Shown here one piece after another: positions 16,969 to 26,118 of a DNA stretch of 64,000 bases. Position 1 is the stretch's first letter. Each line of letters begins with the position of its first letter. This DNA is from Nisaea sediminum. Lineage in GTDB: Bacteria > Pseudomonadota > Alphaproteobacteria > Thalassobaculales > Thalassobaculaceae. A program made the position numbers and the translations under genes. Below the pieces are notes generated by a model, which saw only the letters and a program-made list of their open reading frames with translations, did no database searches and was not told the DNA's origin. The stretch covers positions 496,001 through 560,000 of the forward strand of contig NZ_JACZCQ010000001.1 of assembly GCF_014904705.1 (NCBI RefSeq). The letters are read 5' to 3'.

Positions 16969-18435
16969 ATGGAAACGCGCAGCACTTCGCTTGCTAGCAC
17001 CATAACAGCCTGGATCTATCACATTTTTCGCGAACGCGAGGTAATCCTCCGTTCTGATTCCCGTATCCGGTATTTCACCCTCAGCACCCGCATGCAGATC
17101 GGCGTCGTTCTGGTCTGGGTGATGATGGCGGGCTGGCTCGGCTTCGCTTCCGTCGGCGTCTACATGCAGGACGGTCTGCTGCGCGGCAAGGATGTCGCTA
17201 TCCAGCGCAGCCAGGACTCCTACCGGCAGCTGCTCGATCAGGTTTCCGACTATCAGCTCTCCGTCGTCGCCATTACCCGCGACCTGAAGGAGACCCAAGG
17301 CCAGCTGCAGCGCCTGTTCGACCAGAACGAGGGTCTCAGGAGCGACCTGACCTCGACCGAGTCGCGGCTGCGCTACACCCAGGTCGAGCGGGACCGCATC
17401 AATGCCGGACGCAAGGCGCTGAACGACCAGTTCAGCCTGCTCGGGCGCGAGCTGCGGCGGATGACCGCGAAGAACAACGGGCTCGAGACACATATCAGCA
17501 ACCTGCGAACGCATCTCGAGACGCTGGAAGCCGAGAAGAACGAGATCGCGGCCGAGCGCGAGAAGCTCGACGGCCGTCTCTGGCGGCTCAACAACGAGCT
17601 GGCGGAATCGGTGGCGCAGCGCGAGCATCTGACCGACACGATCTCGCAGCTCCGGTCCGACCTCAGGACCGTCATGCTCGAGCGCAGTTCGGGGGCGTCC
17701 GAGAACGACTCCCTGCGGTCCCGTATATCCTCGCTGGAAGCGCGTCTCGCCGATATCGACTCGGAGCACCAGCGCCGCCTGCAGCTGATTTCGGACCGCG
17801 CGCTGAACAACATCCACGCCGTCGAGGCGGTGCTGCGCCGCACGGGTCTGGATCTGGAACGGATCGCACCGATGCCGGAAGGCATGATCATGGGGCAGGG
17901 CGGTCCCTTCATCCCCTACCATCCGGAGCTGCAGCAGGACAGGACGGAAACCGAGTCGACGGAATCCCAGCTGGAACTCCGACTCTCGCGCTGGGAACAG
18001 CTGCGTGACGTCTATCTGTCGGTACCGCTCATCGCTCCGATGAAGGACTATTACTTCACCAGCGGCTTCGGACGCCGCAAGGACCCGATCAACAAGCGCT
18101 GGGCCATGCATGCAGGACTCGACCTGTCCGGGCCGCGCAAACAGGAAATCATGGCCGCGGCACCCGGCAAGGTGATCCGCGCCAAGCGCGAGCCGTTCTA
18201 TGGACGCATCGTCGAGATCGATCACGGCAACGGCATTACCACGCGATACGCTCATATGAGCAGTATTGCGGTCAAACTCGGCCAGGAGGTCGGGCTTGGT
18301 GAAGTGGTTGGACGTATGGGCAATTCGGGGCGGAGCACCGCGCCGCATCTGCATTACGAGATCCGATTCAAGGACAGACCCCTGAATCCGCGAAATTTTC
18401 TGAAGGCGGGACGTTATGTTTTCAAAAAAGGATAG
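16969..18435 (+). CDS. Membrane-anchored M23 metallopeptidase with coiled coil, 488 aa
   Basis: A bitopic envelope enzyme: a membrane helix at about residues 43-65, a long periplasmic coiled coil (about 75-275), and a C-terminal LytM/M23 zinc endopeptidase domain. The zinc motifs HAGLD (H-x3-D) and HLHYE (H-x-H) are intact, so it should cleave peptidoglycan cross-bridges and not merely act as an EnvC-type activator. ATG 16969 is preferred; TTG at 16963 is better spaced from AAGG and is possible. Its 3' end overlaps the bactofilin gene by 20 nt. Bactofilin-M23 pairs (such as LmdC) shape stalks or cell curvature in other bacteria. Confidence 0.92.
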   Translation: METRSTSLASTITAWIYHIFREREVILRSDSRIRYFTLSTRMQIGVVLVWVMMAGWLGFASVGVYMQDGLLRGKDVAIQRSQDSYRQLLDQVSDYQLSVVAITRDLKETQGQLQRLFDQNEGLRSDLTSTESRLRYTQVERDRINAGRKALNDQFSLLGRELRRMTAKNNGLETHISNLRTHLETLEAEKNEIAAEREKLDGRLWRLNNELAESVAQREHLTDTISQLRSDLRTVMLERSSGASENDSLRSRISSLEARLADIDSEHQRRLQLISDRALNNIHAVEAVLRRTGLDLERIAPMPEGMIMGQGGPFIPYHPELQQDRTETESTESQLELRLSRWEQLRDVYLSVPLIAPMKDYYFTSGFGRRKDPINKRWAMHAGLDLSGPRKQEIMAAAPGKVIRAKREPFYGRIVEIDHGNGITTRYAHMSSIAVKLGQEVGLGEVVGRMGNSGRSTAPHLHYEIRFKDRPLNPRNFLKAGRYVFKKG

Positions 18436-18913
18436 CCGAGGTCAGCAGCAATCGCCGCAGAAGCAGGCGGCGCCGTCGATCCTGAGCGCCGATCTGGTCG
18501 TCAACGGCAATCTCGTCAGCGAAGGCGACATGCAGGTCGACGGAACCGTCGAGGGCGATATCACGAGCAAGAAGCTGACGATCAGCGCGACCGCGGTCGT
18601 GCGCGGCTCTATCGAGGCCGAGGCGATCGTGATCGCCGGCGCCGTCACCGGGCAGGTCAAGGCCCGGCATGTCACGCTCAACAAGACTGCGCGGGTTATC
18701 GCCGACGTGGTGCAGGAGCGTCTGACGATCGAGCCGGGCGCGTTCTTCGAAGGCAATTGCCGTCATTTCCCGGAGGAAAAGCCGGGAGAGAAGAAGGCTC
18801 TGGAGCGGATCGGCGCGAAGCCGGACTTGGCGCCGGCAGCTCTTGTCGGAACTTCGAAACCGGCCACGGGTGAGGCGTCTGCCTCCGAAAAGGAAAACCG
18901 CGCCCTGGCCTGA
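18416..18913 (+). CDS. Bactofilin (polymer-forming cytoskeletal protein), 165 aa
   Basis: A DUF583/bactofilin protein. The core (about residues 22-115) is a right-handed beta-helix of short repeats, for example VNGNLVSEGDMQVDGTVEGD, flanked by disordered N- and C-terminal tails. Such proteins polymerise without nucleotide into membrane-associated filaments that recruit cell-wall enzymes. The start lies inside the 3' end of the M23 peptidase gene (20 nt overlap), which implies coupled expression and a shared complex. The length is normal. Confidence 0.95.
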   Translation: MFSKKDSRGQQQSPQKQAAPSILSADLVVNGNLVSEGDMQVDGTVEGDITSKKLTISATAVVRGSIEAEAIVIAGAVTGQVKARHVTLNKTARVIADVVQERLTIEPGAFFEGNCRHFPEEKPGEKKALERIGAKPDLAPAALVGTSKPATGEASASEKENRALA

Positions 18914-18940
18914 TTGCCGGAGCGCGACTCTATCCGGGAC

Positions 18941-18971
18941 GCTTTCCCGTCAGTCGGACTGACGGGAAAGC
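18941..18971. terminator. 31-nt perfect palindrome at the bactofilin / ammonia-lyase convergence
   Basis: A 15-bp arm GCTTTCCCGTCAGTC, one central base, and the exact reverse complement. It lies between convergent genes and contains the stop codon and last codons of the lyase on the minus strand. It can form a very stable hairpin in either transcript. No T-run follows on either side, so it may work with Rho or block read-through and stabilise both 3' ends. Confidence 0.55.
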
Positions 18972-19954
18972 GCGCGCGCGAACATTTCCGTATCCGCATT
19001 GCCGCCGGAGCAGACCACCGCAATCGTCTTGCCTTCGATGTCGAGTTTGCCGCTGAGTGCTGCCGCAAGAGCGACGGCGCCGCCGGGCTCCACGACGATC
19101 TTCAGATATCGGAAGGCGGCGGCCATGGCGTCGAGCGCCTCTTCGTCGCTGACGGCGAGGCCACCGGCGAGCAGGGACTTGCAGATCCCGAAGGTGATCT
19201 GTCCCGGGGTCGGGGTGACGATGGCGTCGCAGATCGAACGCGCTGCGGGATCGTTGCTCTCATGCTTGCCGCTCGCGAGGGAGCGCGCCATGTCGTCGAA
19301 ATTCTCCGGTTCCGCCGAATAGACCGCAACGCCCGGCGCGGCGCCATGGAGCGCCAGCGCGACACCGGAAACCAGTCCTCCGCCGCCGCAGCAGACGATC
19401 ACCGCATCGAGCTTCGCGCCGATCTCGGCCGCCTGCTCGGCGATCTCGAGGCCGATCGTGCCCTGACCGGCGATCACGCCCGGGTCGTCATAGGGCCGCA
19501 CGAGCGTCGCTCCGGTCTCCGCAGCGACGCGCTGACCGATCTCCTCGCGGTTTTCCGAGTAGCGGTCATAGAGAATGACCTCCGCGCCATAGGCCCGGGT
19601 ATTGCCGATTTTCATCTCCGGCGCGTCTTTCGGCATGATGATGCTGGCCTTGATGCCGAGCTGGCTGGCCGCGTAGGCGACGCCTTGGGCGTGGTTGCCG
19701 GAGGAATAGGCGAGGACGCCCTTCGCGCGGTCCGCTTCCGGGATCAGCGAGAGCCGGTTCAGCGCGCCGCGATACTTGAAAGATCCCGTGCGCTGCAGGC
19801 ATTCCGGCTTCACCAGCAGGCGCGCATTCAGCTTCGCATTCAGCAGCGGCGCTTCCAGAAGCGGAGTGCGGACGGCTTTACCGGCAAGACGCGTCGCCGC
19901 GGCCAGGACATCGGCGTAATCGGGCGCGGAAAGCGTTGGCGAAAGCTCGTTCAT
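18950..19954 (-). CDS. PLP-dependent threonine dehydratase/serine racemase-like lyase, 334 aa
   Basis: A fold-type II PLP enzyme. The PLP lysine is in RTGSFKYRG (K60), SSGNHAQG binds the substrate carboxylate, and the CCGGGGLVSG glycine loop binds phosphate. There is no C-terminal ACT domain, so this is a catabolic-type threonine/serine ammonia-lyase, a serine racemase or a hydroxyaspartate dehydratase. The fully regulated paralogue is at 41,559. The final residues are encoded within a strong palindrome. RidA (1579) would handle its enamine product. Confidence 0.88.
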   Translation of the reverse strand: MNELSPTLSAPDYADVLAAATRLAGKAVRTPLLEAPLLNAKLNARLLVKPECLQRTGSFKYRGALNRLSLIPEADRAKGVLAYSSGNHAQGVAYAASQLGIKASIIMPKDAPEMKIGNTRAYGAEVILYDRYSENREEIGQRVAAETGATLVRPYDDPGVIAGQGTIGLEIAEQAAEIGAKLDAVIVCCGGGGLVSGVALALHGAAPGVAVYSAEPENFDDMARSLASGKHESNDPAARSICDAIVTPTPGQITFGICKSLLAGGLAVSDEEALDAMAAAFRYLKIVVEPGGAVALAAALSGKLDIEGKTIAVVCSGGNADTEMFARALSRQSD

Positions 19955-20059
19955 GGCACGCAGGCTCCTGGCTGACAGAGTGGCGGCACCGGAGGCGGTG
20001 CCGCTGCCGGAACGATATGGGCCCGGGTTCAGCGGCGCAATGGCGCGATTGTCATGGGA

Positions 20060-20764
20060 TCAATCGCCGAGAAGGGGCGGCAGCTCGTCCAGCGTCCGGA
20101 GTTCGGCATCGGGTTCGCCCGGGAGCCGCTCGCGCGCCTGTCCGAAGCGGTTGCACCAGGCCACCTTGAACCCGAAGGCCGAGGCGGCGGTCGCGTCCCA
20201 GGCATTGGAACTCTGGAACGAAATGTGGTCCGCATGCACGCCCAGGCGGTCGACGGCGAGCTGGTAGACGGACGGATGCGGCTTGTAGACCCCGACCTCC
20301 TCGACCGAGAGCACGGCGTCCATCAGGGCGCCGACACCGGAACTCTCGCAGACCTTTTCCAGCATCATCGGTGAGCCGTTTGAGAGGATTGCCGTCTTCA
20401 GCCCACGCGCTTTGAGTTTTTCAAGGACGCCGAGCACTTCGGGATAGGCATGCAGCGTGAGATAGCTGTCCATCAGCGCCTCGCGCAGGCCGGACGGACC
20501 GAGATTGCCGAGGACGGATTCGAGGCAAAAATCGAGCGCATCGCCGGTCACCTGCCAGAAATCGGCATGACGGTTCTGCAGCCCCCTCAACCAGGTGTAT
20601 TGAAGCTGCTTCATCCGCCACATCTCGGACGTCCGGTCCGCCTGCGTCTCGGGTTCCGGAAACAGTCCGCGACATTGCGCGACGGCGGAATGGACGTCGA
20701 AAAGGGTTCCGTAGGCATCGAACACGCAGGCTTCGATCCCCGCGAAAGACGGATGGGCCGACAT
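20060..20764 (-). CDS. Haloacid dehalogenase, type II, 234 aa
   Basis: A HAD-superfamily hydrolase. The nucleophile D16 is in VFDAYGTLFD; SNGSP and the later KPHPSVY segment supply Ser and Lys. FQSSNAWDA near residue 185 is the characteristic motif of L-2-haloacid dehalogenases, as opposed to ordinary HAD phosphatases. The predicted reaction is hydrolysis of L-2-haloalkanoates to D-2-hydroxyacids. It is the second gene after the lytic transglycosylase (6-nt gap), with no obvious functional link. Confidence 0.88.
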   Translation of the reverse strand: MSAHPSFAGIEACVFDAYGTLFDVHSAVAQCRGLFPEPETQADRTSEMWRMKQLQYTWLRGLQNRHADFWQVTGDALDFCLESVLGNLGPSGLREALMDSYLTLHAYPEVLGVLEKLKARGLKTAILSNGSPMMLEKVCESSGVGALMDAVLSVEEVGVYKPHPSVYQLAVDRLGVHADHISFQSSNAWDATAASAFGFKVAWCNRFGQARERLPGEPDAELRTLDELPPLLGD

Positions 20765-20770
20765 TGAGCG

Positions 20771-22897
20771 TTACTCCCCGAGTGGCGCCGACGCTTGATG
20801 CGCGTCGAGCAGGATTCCGCAAGCCGTAACGCACCAGACGTCGCGGGGGGAGACTTTATCCCAGGAAATCACGGGACTGTGACGCCCGCCGAGGCGGGCG
20901 CGGTACACGACGAGACCCTCGAGTACGCGTTGCACATAGTTCCGGGTCTCGCCGAAGGGAATGCGCTCGATCCAGTCGATCACGTCGATCCCGCCGTCGC
21001 GCGGGTCGCCGCGCTCGCGCAGCCAGCGGTCGACATTGCCGGGACCGGCATTGTAGGCGGCGATCGCAAGCACGTAATTGCCCGCGAAACGGTCGATCAG
21101 TCCGGAGAGATAGGCACGGCCGAGGCTGATATTGAAATAGGGATCCGCCGTCAGGCGGTTCTGTGAATAGCGCTGGTTCACCGATTTCGAGACCTGTCGG
21201 GCGGTCGCGGGCATAAGCTGCATGAGCCCGCGGGCTCCGGCGCGGCTCTGCGCCTTCTCGTCGAAACCGCTTTCCTGCCGGATGATGGCGAGCATCAGCG
21301 CAGGCTCCAGTGGACCGTGCTCCGTCGCGTAGCGTGTGGGATAACCCGTCTCCGCCAGCACGATGCCCTTGCGCGCGGCGTTCCTTGCGGCGCGGACGGC
21401 GATGTCGAGGTAGCCGAGTTCGCGCGCCAGCCGGGCGACCAGAACAGCCTGCGGCCCATCGTCGGCAAGCCAGGCCAGATGCAGGACGAAATCGCGCGCG
21501 AGCTCGTCCTGTCCGATCCGGCTGAGAGCGGAGGCGACCTGGACGAGTTCCGTCTGCTCGAATTCGCTTCGCATCTCGCGCGTCGGCTGCGGCTCGCGCG
21601 GGAGCTTGAAGTTGTCGGCGCTCAGCCGCGCCTGGGCGAGCTGACCGTAGAAGGTGGCCGGGTGTTCCGAAGCGCGCTTGTACCAGGAGCGCGCCAGGAC
21701 GGTATCCTTGACGGTCTCGGATGCGCGGCCGGCCCAGTAGGCCGCCCGGGCGAGGCTGATCGATGTGCTCACGCCGTCATAGAGTCGGGTGAATGCGGCG
21801 AGCGCTTCCGCCGGCTTGTCGGCGAATCGCAGCGCGATCCAACCCGCATGCCATTCGGCCTCCGCGAAGGTCCGCCCGTCCTGCTGGATATGGGCCGCCG
21901 ACAGCAAGTAGGCGTCCTCACTGCGATTCTCGTCGAGCGCGTAGCGGATCTGACGCGCCCGTTCGCTCCACCAGAGGTCGGCGAATTCCTGTTCCGCCGG
22001 AACCGACCAGAGCAGTTCGAGCGCGGAATCCTTCATGCCTTTCCGGTGGCGCCAGCGAAGCCGTTCATATTGCAGACCCGGATCGGACAGCAGCGCCTCC
22101 GGGACCCGATTGATCGCCCCGTCGACGCCCGGCGACTGGGTGCGGAGCGTCATGCGGGCAAGCGCAAGCTTCTGCTGGTCCTTCCCGACCAGCGGCAGGA
22201 CGCGGCGGGCCGAGGTGATGTATCCGCGCCAGAGCATGCGGTCGAGCCGTATCCAGTGATCGTCGGCCCTGAGAAGGGACCGGTAGCGTTGCAGGAACGC
22301 CCGATGATCGGCCCGGCCGAAAGGCGTCTCGTGCCAGTAGGCGCGGGCGGCGGCGGCCAGGGCCTCCCGGTCGTTGCCGTCTTCAAGGCTACGGAGATAT
22401 TTCAGCCGTCCTGCGGCGGAACGCGGAGCGGTCTCGGCGAACCAGGCGCGCTGTGCGGCAGGCGGAAGATCGTCCGGCATCCGCAGTTCCGCCAGATCGA
22501 TCAATCTGCGCCGGTCCGGCCATGACGGGTTCTTCAGCAAGAAAGACGAGATCTCGTCGAAGCCTGCTCCACCGGCCGTGTCCTTCAGCCGGAGCCAGAG
22601 AAGGACCTTTTCCAGCTCCGGCCGCGCGGGTTCCCTGGCAAGATCAGCAACCGCGTTCCATTTCCCCTGTGTGGCGAAAGCGAAAGCGCGGCGGTATGCG
22701 GTCGAGCTGTCTTTCGGGACCAGCAGGTCGCCGGGGCGCGGCCTCGGCAGGGGCGGAGCCGCGTCCGCCGGCCGGATTTCGGGCAGCGGAACAGTTGCGG
22801 AACCCGCTTCCACCGGCAGGAATGCCACGACACCGCCCAGCAGGAACCCGGCGACGGACAGTGCCGCGCGCGGGATCGATCCATGTCGGAACAGCAT
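20771..22897 (-). CDS. slt: Soluble lytic murein transglycosylase (Slt-like), 708 aa
   Basis: A periplasmic lytic transglycosylase. An N-terminal hydrophobic segment (SVAGFLLGGVVAFLPVEAGSA) acts as signal peptide or anchor; a long alpha-helical superhelix of TPR-like repeats follows; the C-terminal catalytic domain has the glutamate in IIRQESGFD and the GLMQLMPATA motif. The ATG at 22897 is chosen because GGGGGA lies upstream; in-frame starts at 22927 and 23005 have no ribosome-binding site. It cleaves peptidoglycan glycan strands with 1,6-anhydro product. It is divergent from dapA. Confidence 0.93.
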   Translation of the reverse strand: MLFRHGSIPRAALSVAGFLLGGVVAFLPVEAGSATVPLPEIRPADAAPPLPRPRPGDLLVPKDSSTAYRRAFAFATQGKWNAVADLAREPARPELEKVLLWLRLKDTAGGAGFDEISSFLLKNPSWPDRRRLIDLAELRMPDDLPPAAQRAWFAETAPRSAAGRLKYLRSLEDGNDREALAAAARAYWHETPFGRADHRAFLQRYRSLLRADDHWIRLDRMLWRGYITSARRVLPLVGKDQQKLALARMTLRTQSPGVDGAINRVPEALLSDPGLQYERLRWRHRKGMKDSALELLWSVPAEQEFADLWWSERARQIRYALDENRSEDAYLLSAAHIQQDGRTFAEAEWHAGWIALRFADKPAEALAAFTRLYDGVSTSISLARAAYWAGRASETVKDTVLARSWYKRASEHPATFYGQLAQARLSADNFKLPREPQPTREMRSEFEQTELVQVASALSRIGQDELARDFVLHLAWLADDGPQAVLVARLARELGYLDIAVRAARNAARKGIVLAETGYPTRYATEHGPLEPALMLAIIRQESGFDEKAQSRAGARGLMQLMPATARQVSKSVNQRYSQNRLTADPYFNISLGRAYLSGLIDRFAGNYVLAIAAYNAGPGNVDRWLRERGDPRDGGIDVIDWIERIPFGETRNYVQRVLEGLVVYRARLGGRHSPVISWDKVSPRDVWCVTACGILLDAHQASAPLGE

Positions 22898-23110
22898 TCG
22901 CAGAATTGTCCCCCAGTCGGTCAACATGACGCGCAGGATCGCCCAAGGTATCGAGAGACCGTGGGGAGCCCGTGCCCACAACATAATAGCAGGAAATAAG
23001 CGCAACGCTAAGTCACCGCGCGATATGGATGATTGCCGGCGAGGATTGCCGGGCTGCTCGGGCAGAGCCGTCCGGCCCGCGGAAAACCGCCGGGCCCGAA
23101 ATGCTAGTTC

Positions 23111-23139
23111 TTGTCCCTCTGCGGCGCTGGGCGTATGGT
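23111..23139 (+). promoter_or_regulatory. Candidate promoter for dapA-smpB
   Basis: TTGTCC and TATGGT are separated by 17 nt, as in a sigma-70-type promoter, and end about 45-70 nt before the dapA start. This is the only such pair I found in the 22,898-23,206 gap between the divergent slt and dapA genes. The rest of that 309-base gap holds no gene, only a GC-rich imperfect repeat near 23,078-23,099. Confidence 0.3.
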
Positions 23140-23206
23140 CGCCGTCTTTCTAAAACCAATGCCAATCGGCAGGAGACGAGTCGTGGCCTACAATGCTGGA
23201 AATCCG

Positions 23207-24082
23207 ATGTTCAAGGGATCCCTGGTAGCATTGATCACGCCGTTCAAAAACGGCGCGGTCGACGAGGCCGCGTTCCGAAAATTTGTCGACTGGCAGATCG
23301 AGGAGGGAACGGAGGGCCTGATCCCGACCGGGACGACGGGCGAATCCCCCACCCTCAGTCATGACGAGCACAAGCGTGTGGTTGAGCTCTGCATCGAGCA
23401 GGCCGCCGGCCGCGTGCCGGTGATTGCAGGAACCGGTTCGAACTCGACCGAAGAGGCGATCGAGCTGACGCAGCATGCCAAGGAGGCAGGCGCCGACGCC
23501 GCGCTGATCGTCACCCCCTACTACAACAAGCCGACCCAGGAGGGCATGTACCGCCATTTCAAGGCGATTGCCGATGCGGTTGATATTCCGATCATCATCT
23601 ACAATATCCCGCCGCGTAGCGTGATCGACATGTCGGTCGAGACCATGAAGCGGCTGGCGGAGATCCCGAACATCGTCGGGGTCAAGGACGCGACGGCGAG
23701 CGCCACGCGTCCGATCGAGACCCGCCTCGCGATCGGTCCGGACTTCTGCCAGCTTTCCGGCGAGGACGGAACCGTGGTGCCGTATCTCTCCCAGGGCGGC
23801 CATGGCTGCATCTCGGTGACCGCGAACGTGGCACCGGGCCCGCTGTCGCGGATGCACAAGGCCTGGGGCGAGGGCGACCTCGACACCGTGCGGACGATCA
23901 ACGACCGGCTCTATCCGCTGCATCAGGCCCTGTTCTGCGAGAGCAGCCCGGGCCCGGTGAAATATGCGGCGAGCCTGCTCGGCATCTGCGAGGCGACCGC
24001 GCGTCTGCCGATCTGCGAGATCGCCGACAGCAGCAAACAGAAAGTGGAATCCGCCCTCCGGCATGCCGGTCTGCTGAACTGA
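23207..24082 (+). CDS. dapA: 4-Hydroxy-tetrahydrodipicolinate synthase, 291 aa
   Basis: The first committed enzyme of lysine and meso-diaminopimelate synthesis, condensing pyruvate with aspartate semialdehyde. The TGTTGE motif, the tyrosine in IYNIPPRS and the Schiff-base lysine in GVKDAT are all present. The ATG 23207 matches the family N-terminus (FKGSLVALITPF). A GTG at 23183 with AGGAG upstream would add 8 residues and is a real alternative. It is followed by smpB after 42 nt, an arrangement common in alphaproteobacteria. Confidence 0.96.
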   Translation: MFKGSLVALITPFKNGAVDEAAFRKFVDWQIEEGTEGLIPTGTTGESPTLSHDEHKRVVELCIEQAAGRVPVIAGTGSNSTEEAIELTQHAKEAGADAALIVTPYYNKPTQEGMYRHFKAIADAVDIPIIIYNIPPRSVIDMSVETMKRLAEIPNIVGVKDATASATRPIETRLAIGPDFCQLSGEDGTVVPYLSQGGHGCISVTANVAPGPLSRMHKAWGEGDLDTVRTINDRLYPLHQALFCESSPGPVKYAASLLGICEATARLPICEIADSSKQKVESALRHAGLLN

Positions 24083-24124
24083 TCAGCGGGCCGGGACCGG
24101 TCCGGCGGTTGAAGGAAATCTCCC

Positions 24125-24595
24125 ATGTCGGGACAGACATCCGGCGATCACGTGATCGCCAAGAACCGCCGTGCGCGGCACGACTACTTTATCGAGGACA
24201 CCATCGAAGCCGGTCTGGTGCTGACCGGCTCCGAGGTGAAAAGCCTGCGTGACGGCAAGGCGAGCATCGGCGAGTCCTATGCGGGACAGGACCGGGGCGA
24301 GCTGACGCTGTTCAATGCGCATATTCCCGAATACCCCGCGGCCGAGCCGTTCAATCACGAACCGCGCCGGCCGCGGCGCCTCCTGGTGCACAGGAAGGAG
24401 CGGGACCGGCTGCTCGGCCTGATCCAGCGCGAGGGCGCGACTCTCGTGCCGCTGCAGCTCTATTTCAACCGCCGAGGCATCGCCAAGCTCGCGCTCGGCA
24501 TCGCCAAGGGCAAGAAGAAGCTCGACAAACGCGAGACCGAGAAGAAACGGGACTGGCAGCGCGAGAAGGCGCGGCTGATTCGCGATAAGAACTGA
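24125..24595 (+). CDS. smpB: SsrA-binding protein SmpB, 156 aa
   Basis: The RNA-binding partner of tmRNA in trans-translation. The chain has the [15 protein letters not shown] core, the KERDRLLG region and a basic C-terminal tail ([17 protein letters not shown]) that enters the decoding centre. The length is normal. No tmRNA (ssrA) gene is visible in this window. The gene converges on the uracil-DNA glycosylase gene with 9 nt between them. Confidence 0.97.
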   Translation: MSGQTSGDHVIAKNRRARHDYFIEDTIEAGLVLTGSEVKSLRDGKASIGESYAGQDRGELTLFNAHIPEYPAAEPFNHEPRRPRRLLVHRKERDRLLGLIQREGATLVPLQLYFNRRGIAKLALGIAKGKKKLDKRETEKKRDWQREKARLIRDKN

Positions 24596-24604
24596 GGCGG
24601 CGCT

Positions 24605-25255
24605 TCAGCCGCGGTCGACGATGCCGCGGATCGTTCGGAACACATCCTCAAACATCTCTTCGGTGAGCTTGCCCGTGTTCGTGTTGTAGCGCGAGCAATG
24701 GTAGGAATTGACCAGCGTCAGACCGCCGCCGGGTTCGTGCACGCTGTTGTGGCCGAACTTGAAGCGGTTCTTCGGAATACCCAGCGCGGAAAGCACCGCG
24801 CCGTGGGCGAGGCCGCCGAGCGCGAGCACGACGCGGCGCGGACCGCCGAGTTCCATCTGCAGAAACGGCGCGCAGGCCTTCACCTCGGCGCCGATCGGCT
24901 TGTTCTCCGGCGGCACGCAGCGCACCGCGTTGGTGATGCGGCAATCGACGAGTGCGAGATCGTCCAGGCCCTCGCGGTCGTAGCTGCCGCTGGTGAAACC
25001 GAAACGGCCGAGCGTCTGGTAGAGCAGGTCGCCTGCATAGTCGCCCGTGAAGGGCCGCGCGGTCCTGTTGGCGCCGCGCAGACCCGGGGCGAGACCGACG
25101 ATTAGGAAGGCCGCGTCCTTCGGGCCGAAAGAGACGACCGGGCCGTTATGCCAGTCGGGAAACTTTTCCCGGTTGGCTATGCGGAAATCGACGAGACGCG
25201 GGCAGAGCGGGCAGTCGCGTCCCGGCTCGGCAAGAGAGGCAGTCGCTGAGGGCAT
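24605..25255 (-). CDS. Uracil-DNA glycosylase, family 5 (UDGb), 216 aa
   Basis: A base-excision repair enzyme with a 4Fe-4S cluster. The motif GLAPGLRGANRT and FTGD match family 5, where motif 1 lacks the usual catalytic Asp/Asn. The C-terminal motif appears as SYHCSRYNTNTG in place of the more usual H-P-S. C15 and C18 (CPLC) and later cysteines probably bind the cluster. Family 5 removes uracil, hypoxanthine and other deaminated bases. Confidence 0.92.
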   Translation of the reverse strand: MPSATASLAEPGRDCPLCPRLVDFRIANREKFPDWHNGPVVSFGPKDAAFLIVGLAPGLRGANRTARPFTGDYAGDLLYQTLGRFGFTSGSYDREGLDDLALVDCRITNAVRCVPPENKPIGAEVKACAPFLQMELGGPRRVVLALGGLAHGAVLSALGIPKNRFKFGHNSVHEPGGGLTLVNSYHCSRYNTNTGKLTEEMFEDVFRTIRGIVDRG

Positions 25256-25274
25256 GGAATCGGAACGCGTCCGC

Positions 25275-25916
25275 TCAATAGTTCGGGCGCCGCGGCGTCA
25301 CTTCCGCCTCGTCGAGGTCCTCGTAATCGTCGTCCTCGTCGGCATCGTCCTCGAACCGCGCCTGCTGCGGACGCGGCGGACGGTCCTGGTGGCTGCGGGC
25401 GATCTTTGCCTGGAAGTCCTGCAGCTCGAGGAAGTGGTCCGCCTGACGGCGGAGTTCGTCGGCGATCATCGGCGGCTGCGATTTCACCGTAGAGACGACC
25501 GTAACACGGACGCCTTTGCGCTGAACTGCCTCGACGAGTCGGCGAAAATCGCCGTCGCCCGAGAACAGCACCACGTGATCGAGATGTTCGGACATTTCGA
25601 GGACATCGATCGCCAGTTCGATATCCATGTTGCCCTTGATCTTCCGGCGGCCCGATGCGTCTGTATATTCCTTGGTCGGCTTGGTGACCATGGTGTAGCC
25701 GTTATAGTCCAGCCAGTCGACCAGCGGCCGGATCGGCGAGTATTCCTCGTTCTCGATCAGGGCGGTGTAATAGAAAGCCCTGACCAGCCGGCTTTCATCG
25801 GCAAAGACGGAGAGCAGTTTGCGGTAATCGATGTCAAAGCCCAGCGACCGGGCCGCTGAATACAGATTGGCGCCATCGATAAACAGACCGGTTCTCTCCT
25901 GAGGGTAAAAATGCAT
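25275..25916 (-). CDS. NYN-domain protein (LabA/DUF88 family), 213 aa
   Basis: A PIN-like putative ribonuclease. FIDGANLY (D14), the KGNMDIELAID segment and FSGDGDF supply the conserved acidic cluster of NYN domains. The C-terminal about 45 residues are disordered and acidic (DDADEDDDYEDLDEAE). Members are common in alphaproteobacteria; the RNA target is unknown. It follows the uracil-DNA glycosylase gene by position but has its own upstream region (about 200 nt shared with folK). Confidence 0.9.
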   Translation of the reverse strand: MHFYPQERTGLFIDGANLYSAARSLGFDIDYRKLLSVFADESRLVRAFYYTALIENEEYSPIRPLVDWLDYNGYTMVTKPTKEYTDASGRRKIKGNMDIELAIDVLEMSEHLDHVVLFSGDGDFRRLVEAVQRKGVRVTVVSTVKSQPPMIADELRRQADHFLELQDFQAKIARSHQDRPPRPQQARFEDDADEDDDYEDLDEAEVTPRRPNY

Positions 25917-26118
25917 AAAGGTTTTCCTTTGTTTTTATCTGCTCTTCCGCGCAATAGAGCAATGGCTGCGGCTGTCCGCAAGTAACGTCAGGTTGTGATT
26001 GTGCCGCGCCAAATTTCAGAAAAATTGCCGTTCTTTTCTGCCGGACAACTGGCTATACCAAAGTTTCCCCGCTGGCTCAATTTCATTGCTTCCGACCAGA
26101 GACGGTAGAACCTTGCCC

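Noticed and set aside
18969-18982. GCGCGCGC simple run
   Set aside because: It is part of the coding sequence of the lyase (residues near the C-terminus), too short to be a repeat element.
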